This document shows positions 17,781 through 24,758 of a stretch of DNA of 38,737 nucleotides, piece after piece. Location of the stretch: assembly GCA_023412495.1 (NCBI GenBank), contig JAEYNP010000002.1, forward strand, positions 1 to 38,737, given 5' to 3'. This DNA comes from Pseudomonadota bacterium (GTDB taxonomy: Bacteria > Desulfobacterota > Desulfobulbia > Desulfobulbales > Desulfocapsaceae). A program made the position numbers and the translations under genes. The notes beneath the pieces are model-generated. The model did no database searches. It had not been told where the DNA came from and saw only the letters and a list, made by a program, of their open reading frames with translations. The stretch's first letter is position 1, and the number at the start of each line of letters is the position of its first letter.

Positions 17781-18128
17781 ATGCACGAGATATCCTTGGT
17801 CCAGGGCCTGCTCCAGCAACTTGAAGAGCTGGCCGCCGAAAATGAGGCCGGGAAGGTTCTCTCCGTTACCATGGAAATCGGCCCCCTCTCCGGCGTGGTG
17901 GTCGATTCCTTCCGGTTCGGATTCGAGATCCTCTCCGCCGAAAGCGAGCTGGTCAAGGGCGCAAAGCTCATCATCAAGATCCCGCCCGCCCGCTACGGCT
18001 GCACCAAGTGCGGCCATGAGATGGAAACCACCGACGGCAAGCCGGACGGCTGTCCGGCCTGCGGAGACCTCCTGCTCTTCCCCCAAGGCGGCGACGATCT
18101 CGTCCTCCGCCAGGTGGAGATGGAATAA
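17781..18128 (+). CDS. hypA: Nickel metallochaperone HypA
   Basis: A 115-residue protein that delivers nickel to the hydrogenase with HypB. The N-terminal MHEISL supplies the His2 nickel ligand. A zinc-ribbon site is formed by C74, C77, C91 and C94 (GCTKCGH and GCPACG). It lies 11 bp after the protease gene. The gap to hypB is filled by a MITE-like inverted repeat that may weaken coupling between the two nickel-insertion genes. Confidence 0.95.
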   Translation: MHEISLVQGLLQQLEELAAENEAGKVLSVTMEIGPLSGVVVDSFRFGFEILSAESELVKGAKLIIKIPPARYGCTKCGHEMETTDGKPDGCPACGDLLLFPQGGDDLVLRQVEME

Positions 18129-18149
18129 GTCAATCTAAATCTAAGTCAG

Positions 18150-18241
18150 GTGGGGTCAAATCTTTAACTTTGACATTTACCCTAATTTCCACTTGAAATC
18201 AGTAGAACAAAGAAATGTCAAAGTTAAAGTTTGACCCCCAC
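18150..18241. mobile_element. MITE/REP-like element between hypA and hypB
   Basis: A 92-bp element with 29-bp terminal inverted repeats. The left arm (18150-18178) begins GTGGGGTCAAATC and ends CTTTAACTTTGACATTT; the right arm (18213-18241) is its near-exact reverse complement, differing by two single-base indels. The 17-bp inner part is perfect. The loop is 34 bp. From memory, similar GGGGTCAAA...TTTGACATTT ends occur near REP-associated Y1 transposases in other bacteria. No transposase is present here. The right arm contains an in-frame ATG (18215) that could mislead start prediction for hypB. Confidence 0.7.
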
Positions 18242-18262
18242 TCAAAACAAAGAGGAGTAAAC

Positions 18263-19066
18263 ATGTGCGATACCTGCGGCTGCCCCAGCCCTTCCGACAA
18301 TCATAGCCACGATCACAACCACGATCATGGCCACAGCCACAGCCACAATCATAACCACGATCACAGCCACGACCACGGCCACAGCAAGACCGTCTCGGTC
18401 CATGCCAGCCTCTTTGCCGCCAACGACGCTTTGGCCCGCGCCAATCGCGAGCACTTCAACGAGGTCGGCGCCGTGGCTTTGAACCTCATCAGCAGCCCCG
18501 GCTCGGGCAAGACCACGCTGCTCGAGCATACCATCGAGGCACTCAAGGGAGAGATCCGGATCGGGGTCATCGAAGGCGATATCGAAACCGAACGGGATGC
18601 CGAACGCATCCGCGCCAAGGGAGTGCCGGTCATCCAACTCACCACCGGCGGGGCCTGCCATCTCGACGCGGCCATGACCCACAAGGGCTTCCATCGGCTG
18701 CAGAAGGAACCGGGCGGAGAGAAGATCGACCTGCTGTTCATCGAAAACGTCGGCAACCTTGTCTGCCCCTCCACCTTCGACCTGGGCGAGCACGAGCGCG
18801 TAGTCCTGGTCTCGGTGCCGGAAGGACCGGATAAGCCGGCCAAGTACCCCAAGGCCTTCACCAGTTCCCACACCTTCGTGGTCACCAAGACCGACCTCCT
18901 GCCCTACTTCGATTTCCCGGTGCCTGCGGCGGTGGGCGATGCCCTCTCACTCAACCCGAAGCTGAGGACCATGGATCTCTCCTCCAAGACAGGCGAAGGC
19001 ATGGAAAGCTGGCTCAATTATCTGCGGGAATTGGTCGGCCGGATGAAGGCGGGCACGTTGAAATAA
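18263..19066 (+). CDS. hypB: Nickel-storing GTPase HypB
   Basis: A 267-residue GTPase for nickel insertion into the hydrogenase. The N-terminal MCDTCGC matches the high-affinity nickel site (C2, C5, C7). Residues 14-40 hold 14 alternating histidines, a nickel-storage tract. The G domain has the P-loop SSPGSGKTT (77-85), EGDIETERD, the metal-site TTGGACHLDA and the base-recognition TKTD. The ATG at 18263 is chosen because AGAGGAG lies just upstream and the Cys motif must be N-terminal; an upstream in-frame ATG at 18215 lies in the inverted-repeat element. Last gene of the hydrogenase locus. Confidence 0.95.
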   Translation: MCDTCGCPSPSDNHSHDHNHDHGHSHSHNHNHDHSHDHGHSKTVSVHASLFAANDALARANREHFNEVGAVALNLISSPGSGKTTLLEHTIEALKGEIRIGVIEGDIETERDAERIRAKGVPVIQLTTGGACHLDAAMTHKGFHRLQKEPGGEKIDLLFIENVGNLVCPSTFDLGEHERVVLVSVPEGPDKPAKYPKAFTSSHTFVVTKTDLLPYFDFPVPAAVGDALSLNPKLRTMDLSSKTGEGMESWLNYLRELVGRMKAGTLK

Positions 19067-19156
19067 ACATCTGGGTGCATTCGTCTGGTAAGTGAGTACC
19101 TGGGTACGAAGTTCGATAAGGGATCCATCTTTGATGGATGGATTGTCGAAATCCGG

Positions 19157-19248
19157 ATCGGTATCGCTATCGAAATTGAGATGAGGAAAGCAATAAAAAT
19201 CCGCTGACCGTAACGGATGTCTGATTCGATTTCGATACCGATACCGAT
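19157..19248. repeat. Imperfect inverted repeat downstream of hypB
   Basis: The 23-bp stretch at 19157-19179 (starting ATCGGTATCGCTATCG) and the reverse complement of 19226-19248 differ at only two positions. Both are built of the simple unit TATCG/GAAAT. The loop is 46 bp and AT-rich. No T-tract follows, so it is not an obvious terminator. Confidence 0.55.
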
Positions 19249-19348
19249 TTCGATGCACTGCACAGGTATGAAATCACGTATTCCACGTTGATCTGATCTC
19301 ATGCGAAAACGGGAAGTGTCCCTAATTTTTCAGCATAAGGAGAGACTG

Positions 19349-19774
19349 ATGAGAAGACCGGCGGCAGCGTTCATGGTCCTTTACTGTGCGGCTTTCTTGC
19401 TGACGGGCTGCCGGATGGGTCCCGACATGAAAGAAGGGAAGTGGGAGATCACCACTGAAATCGGGCTGAAGGGCATACCCATAAAGATGCCGGCAATGGC
19501 CAGCACTCTGTGTCTCACAAAAAAGAACCCGATTCCCCAGGAGCAGCCCCCCGATCGCAACTGTGCGGTCACCGAACAGAAGACCGACGGCGATACCGTT
19601 ACCTGGAAGATGGTATGCAGGGATAACGGAGCCGAAGTGACAAGCGAGGGAATGATCACGTACAGCGGGGTGCTCTTCAGCGGCAAGATCGACACCACCA
19701 TCAGCGGAGGCCCCATGGCGATGACGGCCTCGAACACCATTACCGGAAAGTACTTGGGTCCCTGCGAAAGATAG
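19349..19774 (+). CDS. Putative DUF3617-like lipoprotein
   Basis: A 141-residue secreted protein. The N-terminus is a lipoprotein signal peptide with lipobox LLTGC (Cys21), so it should be lipid-anchored in the envelope. The mature part, from KEGKWEITTEIGLKG onward, has the pattern of DUF3617 proteins: a KxGxWE start, paired cysteines (LCLTKK, DRNCAVTE, MVCRDNG) and a beta-rich C-terminus ending GKYLGPC. The function of the family is unknown. The ATG at 19349 has AAGGAGA five bases upstream; an in-frame ATG at 19301 would put 16 charged residues before the signal peptide. Confidence 0.8.
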   Translation: MRRPAAAFMVLYCAAFLLTGCRMGPDMKEGKWEITTEIGLKGIPIKMPAMASTLCLTKKNPIPQEQPPDRNCAVTEQKTDGDTVTWKMVCRDNGAEVTSEGMITYSGVLFSGKIDTTISGGPMAMTASNTITGKYLGPCER

Positions 19775-19848
19775 CTGAACTGTTTCCCCTATGCCTGAAC
19801 TACCATCAAATGAAGGAAAAGTCCGTCAGGCCTTTTTGACCTTTTTCT

Positions 19849-19866
19849 CGCCTTTACAGGCGTTTT
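19849..19866 (+). terminator. Weak intrinsic terminator candidate
   Basis: CGCCT-TTAC-AGGCG followed by TTTT, downstream of the lipoprotein gene. The stem is only 5 bp, so support is modest. Confidence 0.3.
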
Positions 19867-19994
19867 GAATATCCTCGCCCCCCGCTTTTGCATTGACTAG
19901 GTCGCTTGCTCATCAGCCATTTTCCTGGCAACCACCGCTTCTGGACTGCGGCCTGCCAAACGGTGATCGTACGAAAAACAGGTTAGGATCTAGA

Positions 19995-20034
19995 TTGCCT
20001 GCCGACAAAGACAATATCCGGCAGGCAACTGTTT
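19995..20034. terminator. Hairpin between convergent genes, possible terminator
   Basis: A perfect 10-bp stem: TTGCCTGCCG (19995-20004) pairs with CGGCAGGCAA (20019-20028). CTGTTTTATAA follows on the plus strand. It sits just past the stop of the minus-strand 113-residue gene and 220 bp past the lipoprotein gene, so it could serve either direction. Confidence 0.5.
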
Positions 20035-20375
20035 TATAACGCTTTTTCAATCGTCGCAATGAAATCCTTGAGGTAGGAAAGCTCAGCATCAACAGTCATC
20101 CTGCCGAACTCTGTCTTGGCCTCGATTTCTCGGACAACCTCATCCCGCGTCATCGGTTTACCGCTAATTGATTGGACTGTGTAATCAGGACCTTGGCGGT
20201 TACGCTCAAGAACAAGATTGACTTTCTCTTCTTCTGTCAACGCATCAAGAGAGACAGGAGTTTTCTTGCCGGAGACGATCTCATCAAAGCTGATAAATCG
20301 TTTCAATTTGGGGTCATAACACAACGGTTTATACCGGTCAGGACCCTGTACATCCGGTAATGATGATCGGGGCAT
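20034..20375 (-). CDS. Hypothetical partner protein sharing a module with the adjacent peptidase
   Basis: A 113-residue, charged, soluble protein with no signal peptide and no family I recognise. Its residues 42-112 align without gaps over about 58 positions to residues 55-112 of the peptidase-like protein encoded just upstream. Shared positions include the ER-x5-PD start, M-[ST]-[KR]-[DE]-EV, then T..G...V.AE..Y, with many conservative changes. This suggests a common binding or adaptor module and a physical or regulatory link. The ATG at 20375 has AAGGAG nine bases upstream and lies 13 bp after the peptidase stop, so the two are almost certainly co-translated. An upstream extension to 20531 would run inside the peptidase gene and is rejected. 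Confidence 0.75.
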   Translation of the reverse strand: MPRSSLPDVQGPDRYKPLCYDPKLKRFISFDEIVSGKKTPVSLDALTEEEKVNLVLERNRQGPDYTVQSISGKPMTRDEVVREIEAKTEFGRMTVDAELSYLKDFIATIEKAL

Positions 20376-20388
20376 ATGCGTAGGCTCC

Positions 20389-21585
20389 TTAATTTGCGGG
20401 TTCCACTTCCGAGGGTTCAAACTCCAGTTCACTCTCCGGTGCAGCAAATAACTCCTCGGCCGACTCAAGCCGTGGCACACGAATCGCAACATACGGGTAG
20501 AGCTTGGTGCTCTTCGAGCCATACTTGCCATCTATTACGGGGGTCATAAAATAATTGCGGTCATGGGTCAGCCAGGTAGCCGTCGCGGTTCCTGCCACAC
20601 CAGGCTTTGCAATACAGGCGTTGTAAGTGCGAATAGTGGCCTCGTGCGCTTCTTGCACAGTCGCGCCTCCTGCTAGCATGATATCGTAGGTGCTGTCGCA
20701 TTGCCAGAAGAGTTCCATATCATCGAAAGGAGTGGCTGGTTGGTCGTAGATAAAGGTGAAGTTTTCATAATAACCGGCATAGGCCTTAGCCCCATTTCTG
20801 ATGAGATCAGGACCGAGTTGTTTTGCGGTCTGGCAACTCAGCAGGTGGATGGTTTTTCCTTTTACCTCTTCAGGATTGTAGCTGCCAACTTTCAGAATTG
20901 GACTGCCAAGATGCCCCGTAAAGGTAGTTGGACTACCATGCCCGATACCTGAAATATAGGTAACCCTGTTTTTTTTGAGCGCGTCAACAAATTGAAATCT
21001 GTCATCATTAATATCTTTGAGAACAACAACATTGAACCCTCTTTTTGTGAATGCAGGATGGACGTGCTTGAACCTGTATGGAGTTGCCTTCTGGGTCACA
21101 TCGTCAGTGGTGTTCTCGCAGAAGAGCGCCGTGTTTCTCAGGAACGTCCATCGTTGCCACCAGTCCTTTGGAATCCAGTGGTAATACGGCGGGATTGGCT
21201 CAGGTTCAATATCAGGGATTTTCGGTTTTGCCGGTATCGGCTCAGGATTATTCAGGTTCTGCATCAGCTCCTGACAATAGACCATCTCAGCTCGGACGAT
21301 ATCCTGACCTATGAGCGTTTGGTTCTTGACTGAGTCAATGACCTCCTCCTTGGACATACTCCCATGTTCGAAGATACCTAGTCGAAAATCCGGCTCCGGT
21401 ATATAACGTTCCACCGTCAGCTCAATCTGCAGCTTGTCTTCCATGCTAAACAAGTTGGCCATGGAAAGGCTGGGGTTCTGGGCTACATCTGCCAGTGTGG
21501 ATTTTTTCCCATCTGCTGCGATTGTTACAGGTTTCTTTACAGCATATTCAAACATTTCCAGATTTTTTACTTTCACCTTTTTCAT
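20389..21585 (-). CDS. Putative clan CD cysteine peptidase (caspase/gingipain/CHAT-like)
   Basis: A 398-residue soluble protein. Residues 208-217 form a hydrophobic strand ending in Gly-His-Gly (VTYISGIGHG, H216). Residues 244-254 form a second strand ending in a cysteine (KTIHLLSCQTA, C251), followed by LGPDLIRNGAKAYAGY. This His-Gly / strand-Cys pair 35 residues apart is the catalytic layout of clan CD peptidases (gingipain C25, caspases, CHAT). The N-terminal ~112 residues hold a module shared with the downstream 113-residue protein; a Pro-rich linker (about 113-134) joins it to the peptidase domain. The tail is acidic. There is no signal peptide, so it is cytoplasmic. The ATG at 21585 has GGAGG upstream. 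The substrate is unknown, and activity is inferred. Confidence 0.75.
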   Translation of the reverse strand: MKKVKVKNLEMFEYAVKKPVTIAADGKKSTLADVAQNPSLSMANLFSMEDKLQIELTVERYIPEPDFRLGIFEHGSMSKEEVIDSVKNQTLIGQDIVRAEMVYCQELMQNLNNPEPIPAKPKIPDIEPEPIPPYYHWIPKDWWQRWTFLRNTALFCENTTDDVTQKATPYRFKHVHPAFTKRGFNVVVLKDINDDRFQFVDALKKNRVTYISGIGHGSPTTFTGHLGSPILKVGSYNPEEVKGKTIHLLSCQTAKQLGPDLIRNGAKAYAGYYENFTFIYDQPATPFDDMELFWQCDSTYDIMLAGGATVQEAHEATIRTYNACIAKPGVAGTATATWLTHDRNYFMTPVIDGKYGSKSTKLYPYVAIRVPRLESAEELFAAPESELEFEPSEVEPAN

Positions 21586-21712
21586 AACATGCTCCTCCCG
21601 ATTTAGTTGACATGCATTTTCCGGATTCATCAGTATTTCCGGTGAACCCGGCTCCCTTAGGAGCCTTCATGAACAATGATTCCGAGGTGGATTTGCAAAG
21701 TTTGCATTTCAT
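21548..21712 (-). CDS. Small Cys-rich ORF upstream of the peptidase gene
   Basis: A 54-residue frame with a CKLC pair at residues 3-6, two more cysteines near positions 34 and 42, and many Lys, Gly and Ser. AAGGTG lies just before the ATG. It ends 38 bp inside the peptidase gene in another frame, an overlap that would allow coupling. It could be a tiny zinc-binding regulator, a leader peptide or a chance frame. I recognise no family. Confidence 0.35.
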   Translation of the reverse strand: MKCKLCKSTSESLFMKAPKGAGFTGNTDESGKCMSTKSGGACYEKGESKKSGNV

Positions 21713-21788
21713 GTCACCTTCTGCCGTCAATCACGCCCCCCGCCCGAAGGGCTAACTTCCGCCCTGTTTAACTGTTTACGGAATCGGG

Positions 21789-21817
21789 ATTACAGATAGA
21801 TCACAGATAGATTACAA
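21789..21817 (-). promoter_or_regulatory. Candidate promoter with embedded 11-bp direct repeats
   Basis: On the minus strand TTGTAA (21817-21812), 17 bases, then TGTAAT (21794-21789) as -10. The region between and around them is a tandem direct repeat of ACAGATAGATC / ACAGATAGATT (21792-21802 and 21803-21813, plus strand), a spacing of about one helical turn. It lies about 80 bp upstream of the small ORF and is well placed to drive and control the peptidase cassette. Confidence 0.45.
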
Positions 21818-22045
21818 AAGATTTTTTTTGGATCGCGTTGAATGGCGAATTTGTGGCTTTGGTGAAGCTTATGAAAACACAAGATGGAAGAACCGTTGAT
21901 CCTTTGATCTAAGGCTCGTGAGAAGGTCCGAGTAAAAAATGATTTTATAATACGTGGAGGCCGATGGAAGAGCAGAGGCGGTTATTAAGGGTACTCGGTT
22001 TTTACTAGAAGGCGAATTAATGAATTGTTTGCCAAGTGTCGAGAA

Positions 22046-22072
22046 GGTGTCCCTGATTCCCTCAGGGACACC
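22046..22072. repeat. GTGTCCCT hairpin, REP-like
   Basis: GGTGTCCCTGA-TTCCC-TCAGGGACACC, a perfect 11-bp stem. A related half-site GTGTCCCTAATT occurs at about 19316. No T-run adjoins it. It is probably a dispersed repeat or a REP remnant; this is inferred. Confidence 0.55.
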
Positions 22073-22169
22073 GAGGCTGGAGGCCGAGAAACGACAATAA
22101 TCCTCAGTGGAGTTACCTGGGTATTTATTGTTACTGTCTCCGCCCTCCGCGGTGTCCTTCATTTTCCCA

Positions 22170-24287
22170 CTACTTCATCGGCTGCTGAGCCGCGGCCTGA
22201 ACCGCCGTGATGGCCACCGTGTTGACGATATCGGGCACCAGGCAGCCCCGGCTGAGGTCGTTCACCGGTTTTCGCAGGCCCTGGAGGATGGGGCCGACAA
22301 CCACCGCACCGGCCGAGCGCTGCACCGCTTTATACGTATTGTTGCCGGTGTTGAGATCGGGAAAGATGAAGACGGTAGCCCGGCCGGCCACCTTGCTGTT
22401 CGGCATCTTGGTCTTGGCAACCTCCATGTCCACCGCCGCATCGTACTGGATCGGCCCCTCTATCTCGAGGCCGGGATACTCGGTGAAGGCTTTTTGCCGG
22501 GCGATCTCGGTCGCCCGCCGCACTTTCTCCACCTGCTGCCCCTTGCCCGACTTGCCGGAGGAATAGGAGAGCATCGCCACCAGCGGCTCGATGCCGAAGA
22601 GGGCGGCGGTCTTGGCCGAGCTGAGGGCTATTTCGGCCAGCTGCTCTGCGGTGGGGTCCGGGTTGACCGCGCAATCGCCGTAGGCGAGCACCCGGTCGTT
22701 CAGGCACATGAGCATGACACTCGAGACGATGGAGCATTCCGGTACGGTCTTGATGAACTGGAAGGCCGGCCGGATGGTGTCGGCGGTGGTATGCACCGCG
22801 CCCGAGACCATCCCATCCACATGGCCCTTGTATATCATCATGGTGCCGAAGAAGTTGAGGTCGACCATGATATCCCGGGCCTGGTCCCTGGTGATTCCCT
22901 TATCCTTGCGCAGTTCGAAATAGGTATCGACATAGTCGTTCAGGAGAGGCGAAGTCTTGGGGTCGATAATGGTAGCCTTGTCCAGGTGCAGGCCGAGGCT
23001 CCGGATGCGTTCCTTGATCTTCTCCACCCGGCCCAAAAGGGTTATGTCGACAATCTCCCGGCGCAGCAGGATCTCCGCCGCCTTGAGCACCCGTTCTGCC
23101 TCCCCTTCCGGCAGGACGATACGCTGCTTGTTGACCTTCGCCCGCTGCAGCAGTCGCGATTCGAACATCTTCGGCGTAACGATGGTGGTCTTGGTCTTGA
23201 TGATCCTGTCGCTCAGTTGGTCCATGTTGATATGCTTCTCGAAGACCGCCAGGGCTTGGGTGATCTTGCGGGTGTTGTCCGGGGTGATGGAGGCGTGGAT
23301 GTTGTCCACCCGGATGGCAGCCTGGAAGGTATTTTCGTTGACCGCGATGATCGGCACCGTGTCGGCGAAGCCCTCGATCACCTTCTGGATCGGCTCCTCC
23401 GGCACCAGTCCGCCGGTGAGCATCAGTCCCGATATATTGGGCATGGTCCGGGACTGGGCGGCGGCCAGGCAGGCGAGCACCACGTCGGAGCGGTCGCCGG
23501 GGGTGATGACCAGCGCCCCGTATTCGATCCGCGCCAGCAGATTACGCAGCTGCATGGCAGCGATGGTGAAGCTGCGCACATGGCGGGTGAGATTTTTCTC
23601 GCCGTAGAGGATCTCGGCATTCAAGAGCCTTGCCACCTCGCCCACGGAAGGATTGCCGAGGTTTTCGTTGTTGGGGATGATATAGATTAAGTGCTCGGTG
23701 GAAATCTGCTCGGCCTTGAGCCTTTTTTTCAGCGCGTCCAAAAAGCTTGGATCCACCCGATTGATGATGGTCGCGACCGGCCGGATGCTGCGGTCGTCCA
23801 TGGATTCGTGGTACACCTTAACCGTCCGAATGACATCCTCCACCGTCTTCATCTTGGCCCCGGCCACCAGCATCACAGGACAACCGAGGTTGCTGGCGAT
23901 GTCCATATTGATGTCGAAGTCAAAGGACGAGGCGGTTCCCTCGATTTCGATGCCCTCGCAGAGCACGAAGTCCGCCTTTTCCATCAAGGTGTTGTATTTG
24001 TTGAGAATCCCTTCATGCAGTTCGGCATTCTTGCCCATGGCGATAAGCTGGCTTGCCTCGGTCAAGGTAAACGCATACATCTCCTCGTAACTGGTACACA
24101 GATGAAACTGACTCTTGATCAGATTGATGGTGTTGTCCCGTTCCCCAGCGACGTGATTGACATCGACCAGGGGCCGGAAGAAAAGCACCTTCTTGACATT
24201 CCTCGTGAGCAATTCCATGAGGCCGAGAATGATGGCGGATTTCCCACTGCGCGGCTCGGTGCCGGCGACATACAGATTGTTTGACAT
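22170..24287 (-). CDS. pta: Phosphate acetyltransferase, long form
   Basis: A 705-residue enzyme interconverting acetyl-CoA and acetyl phosphate, close in length to E. coli Pta. The N-terminal P-loop domain (TEPRSGKSAIILG) resembles dethiobiotin synthetase. A DRTGG-type regulatory domain lies in the middle (about residues 215-330). The catalytic PTA_PTB domain begins near RIVLPEGEAERVLKAAEIL and includes VDGMVSGAVHTTADTIRP and SYSSGKSGKGQQVEKV. The gene stands alone on the minus strand; no ackA neighbour is visible. The ATG at 24287 has only a weak RBS (AGAGAA). Confidence 0.96.
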   Translation of the reverse strand: MSNNLYVAGTEPRSGKSAIILGLMELLTRNVKKVLFFRPLVDVNHVAGERDNTINLIKSQFHLCTSYEEMYAFTLTEASQLIAMGKNAELHEGILNKYNTLMEKADFVLCEGIEIEGTASSFDFDINMDIASNLGCPVMLVAGAKMKTVEDVIRTVKVYHESMDDRSIRPVATIINRVDPSFLDALKKRLKAEQISTEHLIYIIPNNENLGNPSVGEVARLLNAEILYGEKNLTRHVRSFTIAAMQLRNLLARIEYGALVITPGDRSDVVLACLAAAQSRTMPNISGLMLTGGLVPEEPIQKVIEGFADTVPIIAVNENTFQAAIRVDNIHASITPDNTRKITQALAVFEKHINMDQLSDRIIKTKTTIVTPKMFESRLLQRAKVNKQRIVLPEGEAERVLKAAEILLRREIVDITLLGRVEKIKERIRSLGLHLDKATIIDPKTSPLLNDYVDTYFELRKDKGITRDQARDIMVDLNFFGTMMIYKGHVDGMVSGAVHTTADTIRPAFQFIKTVPECSIVSSVMLMCLNDRVLAYGDCAVNPDPTAEQLAEIALSSAKTAALFGIEPLVAMLSYSSGKSGKGQQVEKVRRATEIARQKAFTEYPGLEIEGPIQYDAAVDMEVAKTKMPNSKVAGRATVFIFPDLNTGNNTYKAVQRSAGAVVVGPILQGLRKPVNDLSRGCLVPDIVNTVAITAVQAAAQQPMK

Positions 24288-24758
24288 GACGTTCTCTACT
24301 TAAAAATGACAAGTGGCGGATGCGAATTCCTGCGGATGAGATTGTTTTCTCTGATATCACGGCAACCCCCGCACTTCCAAAAGGGGTCGAAAGGATGGCT
24401 ATCATACCGTGCTCTTCACGGAAGTTCCAGCTTTTATCCGGGACTTACCAGACTCCTTCCCCCTCCCCGCCAGTGGACTACTTTTAATCCACATGATCGC
24501 AAGGTGTTAAAGAACGAGCCGTCTGTATAAATAATACTGAATATCAACTCCATCCCTTTACATGAAAATTCATCATAAAGTCAGGAAGGTAAAGGATATC
24601 CCCCTAATGCGGGCTGCGCCCGCAACCCAAGGGTTGTTATCCCCTCCGACAGCAGAGGGGACTCTTTTCAGTACCCCCTTGAGGGGTATAAGTACCTTCA
24701 CGAAAATCATTTCTAAAAAACAAGAAATGATTTTCTAAGGTACTAAAAAGAGAAAACA
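24288..24758. other. Intergenic region with clustered hairpins
   Basis: 471 bp without a supported gene. The half nearest pta shows nothing notable. The half nearest ftcD (24609-24744) is packed with palindromes, described separately. Confidence 0.5.
24609..24744. repeat. Cluster of five palindromes downstream of ftcD
   Basis: In order: GCGGGC-TGC-GCCCGC (24609-24623); AACCC-AA-GGGTT (24624-24635); CCCCTC-N8-GAGGGG (24641-24660); TACCCC-N5-GGGGTA (24672-24688); and a long two-part stem (24691-24744) in which AGTACCTT pairs with AAGGTACT and AAAATCATTTCT pairs with AGAAATGATTTT around an 8-nt A-rich loop. The last begins 14 bp past the ftcD stop and may end the hutU-hutI-ftcD transcript, though a T-tract is not adjacent. 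Confidence 0.6.

Larger units (their letters stand above)
21713..22169. other. Intergenic region between the peptidase cassette and pta
   Basis: AT-rich, with no supported gene. It holds the candidate promoter with direct repeats (21789-21817) and a perfect 11-bp hairpin at 22046-22072. Short frames on both strands show no coding character. Confidence 0.5.

Noticed and set aside
22039..22075. Terminator of pta
   Set aside because: The hairpin at 22046-22072 is strong but has no T-tract on the minus strand and lies about 100 bp past the stop; a repeat is more likely.
22107..23690. 527-codon open frame on the plus strand
   Set aside because: Antisense to pta and low in plausible secondary-structure pattern.
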